Assembly (NCBI GenBank): GCA_030637775.1
Contig: DAOWFY010000104.1
Location: 1 to 6,843, forward strand
Reading direction: 5' to 3'
Source of the DNA: DAOVGU01 sp030637775 [NCBI: bacterium]
Lineage (GTDB): Bacteria; Ratteibacteria; UBA8468
Length of the DNA stretch: 6,843 bases
The position numbers and the translations under genes are program-made. Positions 4,093-6,843 of the stretch are shown piece by piece; the first letter of the stretch is position 1, and every line of letters begins with the position of its first letter. Under the pieces are notes generated by a model. The model was not told where the DNA came from and searched no databases. It saw nothing but the letters and a program-made list of their open reading frames with translations.

Positions 4093-6287
4093 AATTTGAG
4101 CACTTAAAGAAACCCGGGGGTCTGGCCAAGCGGCACTACAGGTTAGCCAATAGGGCGGCAAAGTATGTCCTTGCCGGGCTGGAGCGTCCATGGCCGGATT
4201 CAGATGCTATGCGTTTTGGGAAACATCCAAAAAGTGCTTCATCTGTCCAGCCTCTCAGAAATAGCGGGCATGGTCTCTGGGGCAACGCCAGAGCAGCAGT
4301 GGGTCTCGCAATACTCTCTAAAGTGGGCAGTTACGATCCATCATTAGCTGGAGGAGCTTCAAGGGAAGAAATCTGTCGCGTTGCCCAGGCGATAATAAAA
4401 TACGTTGCTCTAAGTCATTCTACGCAAGACCCTCGTTTCACCTGCGACGTAACGCAATACAGACAATTCAAGGAGTTTGGTCCCGAATGGGGATTATCAT
4501 GGCAGTCACCTGCTTATGCCGCAGAGCTTGCGCTTGGGGCCTGGCTTCTCTGGGAGCACCTTTCCCCAGATGTGCGAACTGTTGTAAACAACATTCTTAC
4601 CGCTGAGGTAGAGTTCAATCTGGATCGGCCTACCTATCTGAAGATGCCCGGTCGGTGTAATTGCGATCCCAATGTCTGGACAGGCCTTCCAAATGCTTAT
4701 GCGGTTAATATGCTGCCTGAAGATGCCAGATGCGATACCTGGGGGGAGGATATGTTCCGCTGGATGTTTAACTCCTTTGGTCTGCCTGAAGACCTTACCT
4801 CAAACCACATTGTTGACGCTCGTCCCCTCAAGGAGCGTATGGAGTATGCAAGCTTAAACGAGGATTGCACAATGGAAAATCACGGATTCTTCCACCCTCA
4901 ATACCTGCACATTTACAACTTACTCCAGCAAGCAGCGCTTCCCTTTGGGCTCGCAGGTAATCCGATACCTGAGGTAATCGGTCTTCATCGGAAGGTAATC
5001 TTTGAGCGAATAAAAAGCCAGGTTTCCTGGGAAGGACATTTTTTCTACAGCAATGGCTTTGACTGGCGTCCTTTCGCAGGTGCTCAAGAGATGGGCGCAT
5101 GGATGCATATGTTGTATGGCGATGCCGATGGCGCTGCCCTGGAGAAAAAAGGAGTTGAATCTAAAGAGGTATCCATGAACCGTTTCAATACCGGCGCAGT
5201 GGAAAAGGATGTAGAAGATGTTGAGTCCGATGGTCATAACGTAAGTTCTTTAGGGAGTTCTGCTAAGCTTTATCTGGGTCATTGCCTGTTTTTGCCTGAG
5301 GTTAAGCCAACACCATGGGAGGAAATGAATTGCGCACAAATCAAGACTGGAGAATACCCTCATATTAAAATGCTCTACAAGCGTACGGAACGCACTTTCT
5401 GCTCCTGGAGCAGTGGTCCCCTGAGCAATTACTATATCAGGAGGGAGCAACTATCCGAGAAAGATGTGCCACGGCATGCTGTATGCGCATTAGTCACAAC
5501 CAAGGGTGCAGATTGGGTTCTGGCTCCGGGGTGTTTAAACTTGAAGGGCGAGATTGAGGCAATGCCCCTTGCTCCTCTTCCTCCGGAAGCGGAGCGATGG
5601 ACAGAGGATGTGGTCCGTTTTACCAGTGAAGTGCATGGGGAGGATTTTACCTGGATCGGGGAAGTCAAGACCAACCAGGACTGTCTTTTGCGACGCTATG
5701 CGTTTGTGACCTTGCCCAAAGATCAGGTGCTTTATGTTGAATCTTTACAGCCTCTTGTCGGTTTGCGCATCAATAAGATAGCCACCGGACAGATAAGCAT
5801 TTTCAACGAGGATGCAGGTGCTCCCTTCACAGATAATAAGGTAGAGCTCTATACAGACACGGGAAAAAACTGTATGATTGGGCATACCAAAGAAGAGAAG
5901 GCGGAAACCATTGATTTAGATAGTCGGTGGTTTAACATTGATAATATTCTTGGTCTGGTACCTTTAGCATCAAAAGGTGTGAGATATTTAGCGGAACATC
6001 GGCGCACAGGACGGGGGCTTCTGATTGATCGGCTTATCACCAACTTCAGTGAAACGCCTGTAAATGCTGCTCCCCATATTCAAGGTCAACTATCATGCTT
6101 TGGACTGTTGATTCTTCCAGGACACAGTGCAGAAGAAACAGCCAGGGTAGCATCTACGGTTCACTTCTTGCATAATACACCTCTACGATTTTCAATTTGT
6201 GTTGGCGACTGGACTGTTTCAGGCAACTGGAGTGCTAAAGCATGGAATGATGTGGCGCCACTTTCAGTACAAGTGGGAAAAAGGTAG
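4050..6287 (+). CDS. Large (alpha/alpha)-toroid, polysaccharide-lyase-like protein
   Basis: The 745-residue product has two parts. Residues 30 to about 360 are helix-rich with repeated hydrophobic helices (LWGNARAAVGLAIL, WQSPAYAAELALGAWLLWEHL) and conserved-looking blocks NEDCTMENHGFFHPQY (270-285) and FYSNGFDWRP (332-341). Residues 440-745 are strand-rich (AVCALVTTKGADWVLAPG, LLRRYAFVTLPKDQVLYVESL). A toroid followed by a beta-sandwich is the layout of heparinase II/III and PL8-type lyases, and the NHG...Y cluster (Asn277, His278, Tyr285) is reminiscent of their Asn/His/Tyr sites. The family is not one I can name, and catalysis is inference. No signal peptide is present at this start, although lyases of this type are usually exported. 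The ATG follows an in-frame TGA at 4044-4046, so no longer start exists. It has only a weak ribosome site and overlaps the CBM9 gene by 43 bases in the -1 frame. Its G+C is visibly higher than that of its neighbours. Confidence 0.75.
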   Translation: MAKLGEHADKAVSIKFEHLKKPGGLAKRHYRLANRAAKYVLAGLERPWPDSDAMRFGKHPKSASSVQPLRNSGHGLWGNARAAVGLAILSKVGSYDPSLAGGASREEICRVAQAIIKYVALSHSTQDPRFTCDVTQYRQFKEFGPEWGLSWQSPAYAAELALGAWLLWEHLSPDVRTVVNNILTAEVEFNLDRPTYLKMPGRCNCDPNVWTGLPNAYAVNMLPEDARCDTWGEDMFRWMFNSFGLPEDLTSNHIVDARPLKERMEYASLNEDCTMENHGFFHPQYLHIYNLLQQAALPFGLAGNPIPEVIGLHRKVIFERIKSQVSWEGHFFYSNGFDWRPFAGAQEMGAWMHMLYGDADGAALEKKGVESKEVSMNRFNTGAVEKDVEDVESDGHNVSSLGSSAKLYLGHCLFLPEVKPTPWEEMNCAQIKTGEYPHIKMLYKRTERTFCSWSSGPLSNYYIRREQLSEKDVPRHAVCALVTTKGADWVLAPGCLNLKGEIEAMPLAPLPPEAERWTEDVVRFTSEVHGEDFTWIGEVKTNQDCLLRRYAFVTLPKDQVLYVESLQPLVGLRINKIATGQISIFNEDAGAPFTDNKVELYTDTGKNCMIGHTKEEKAETIDLDSRWFNIDNILGLVPLASKGVRYLAEHRRTGRGLLIDRLITNFSETPVNAAPHIQGQLSCFGLLILPGHSAEETARVASTVHFLHNTPLRFSICVGDWTVSGNWSAKAWNDVAPLSVQVGKR

Positions 6288-6300
6288 TTCAAATTATTTC

Positions 6301-6307
6301 AGGAGGG
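6301..6307 (+). promoter_or_regulatory. Shine-Dalgarno site of the CBM9 lipoprotein gene
   Basis: AGGAGGG lies 4 bases before the ATG at 6312 and 13 bases after the preceding stop. It is the strongest ribosome site in the operon, which suggests this gene is translated efficiently on its own rather than by coupling. Confidence 0.75.
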
Positions 6308-6311
6308 AAAA

Positions 6312-6843
6312 ATGCAAAAGAGAAAAAATGTTTTTAGATTATTAGGAATAGCGATTATTTTGCTTTTTGGGTGCTGGACAGTCAGCAAAACAGATGCCTC
6401 AAGCTCGGGAAAGACTGGAGAAAAGGAAAAATTTCCTGCCGTATTCTGCCCTTCTCTATCTTCTGAACCCACTATTGACGGAAGGATAAAAGAAAATGAA
6501 TGGCAGAATGCTTCAAAGGTTTCTAATTTTATCCGCCTGGACGGGGGCACGGCAAAAGAGCAGACAGACGTATTTGTCGGCAGAGACAAAAACAATTTAT
6601 ACATTGCCTTTCGCTGTTACGAGCCAAGATTAAAGGACTTAAAAATCTCATGCACCGAGCATAACGGAAATATATGGCAGGACGATGATATAGAAGTATT
6701 TATAGATACTAATATGGACAGGATAACCTATTTCCAGTTTATCTCTAATCCGATAGGAGCCAAATTTGAAGGGGCCAAATTTAAAACAAGATTTGAAAGT
6801 AGCTGGAATGGCCCCTGGAGTGCTAAAGGCTTAATTAATGAAA
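6312..6843 (+). CDS. CBM9-like carbohydrate-binding lipoprotein (partial)
   Basis: The frame is open from the ATG at 6312 to the window end, giving 177 residues without a stop. The N-terminus is a lipoprotein signal: MQKRK, a hydrophobic core, and LFGC with the lipidated Cys at residue 21 (Phe at -2 is less common). A Ser/Lys-rich linker (24-40) leads into a CBM9-like domain: EPTIDGRIKENEW (52-64), NLYIAFRCYEPR (95-106), IWQDDDIEVFID (121-132) and SSWNGPWSAKG (163-173). The acidic W-Q-D-D-D-I-E loop is intact, unlike the equivalent in the gene at 3163. It is a second member of the same domain family in this operon, with the start decided by an AGGAGGG site 24 bases after the toroid gene ends. 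It is probably anchored in a membrane facing the outside and binds carbohydrate. The missing C-terminus could hold only the end of the CBM or a further domain. Confidence 0.85.
   Translation, partial: MQKRKNVFRLLGIAIILLFGCWTVSKTDASSSGKTGEKEKFPAVFCPSLSSEPTIDGRIKENEWQNASKVSNFIRLDGGTAKEQTDVFVGRDKNNLYIAFRCYEPRLKDLKISCTEHNGNIWQDDDIEVFIDTNMDRITYFQFISNPIGAKFEGAKFKTRFESSWNGPWSAKGLINE

Noticed and set aside
4828-6043. Several minus-strand frames opposite the toroid gene
   Set aside because: Long antisense frames are expected opposite a G+C-richer gene; none has a start signal or recognisable product.
6299-6604. 101-codon minus-strand frame near the right end
   Set aside because: It is antisense to the lipoprotein gene, which has a strong ribosome site, lipobox and CBM9 pattern on the + strand.
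1-6843. CRISPR arrays, tRNA or rRNA genes, insertion sequences
   Set aside because: No regularly spaced repeats, cloverleaf-like segments, rRNA-like stretches or transposase-like proteins were seen.

Overview
The window looks like part of an AT-leaning bacterial genome. Hand counts put the + strand operon genes near 40% G+C, except one large gene that is clearly richer. The gene content (a UroD-like protein with an HxHxHG motif, a Gfo/Idh/MocA oxidoreductase, CBM9-like exported proteins and a large toroid/lyase-like protein) is the kind seen in uncultured polysaccharide-degrading bacteria of the PVC/Omnitrophota/Poribacteria/Aerophobota type. That placement is inference from gene content; the window holds no marker gene.

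Left part (1-990). The window opens with the last 31 codons of an unidentified + strand gene (1-96). Facing it on the - strand is a type II toxin-antitoxin module, antitoxin at 636-445 and MazF/PemK-type toxin at 500-165. The module appears damaged at the junction: the toxin lacks its first beta-strand and a usable start, and the antitoxin ends early in the same place. Its promoter (TTGACA, 17 bp, TAAAAT) and Shine-Dalgarno site are still intact, and a 9-bp direct repeat with a 10-bp period lies over the -35. Between the module and the operon lies a composite intergenic repeat (about 704-850) with imperfect terminal inverted repeats, then a possible promoter.

Right part (991-6843). Five tightly packed + strand genes form a likely operon: UroD-like protein (991-2112), Gfo/Idh/MocA oxidoreductase (2122-3135), secreted CBM9-like protein (3163-4092), large (alpha/alpha)-toroid, polysaccharide-lyase-like protein (4050-6287), and a CBM9-like lipoprotein running off the end (6312-6843+). 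Gaps are 9, 27, -43 and 24 bases. A nine-codon minicistron (3132-3161) bridges the oxidoreductase stop and the CBM9 start.

How the genes may work together (inference): the CBM9 proteins bind carbohydrate outside the cytoplasm, the toroid protein cuts or processes a polysaccharide, and the oxidoreductase and UroD-like protein act on released sugar or methylated derivatives inside the cell. The most notable point is the junction at 4047-4092. The CBM9 gene has a signal peptide, the toroid gene does not, and a -1 frame change inside the overlap would fuse them into one exported protein of about 1,050 residues. Whether these are two genes, a broken gene, or a recombination joint cannot be settled from this sequence alone.
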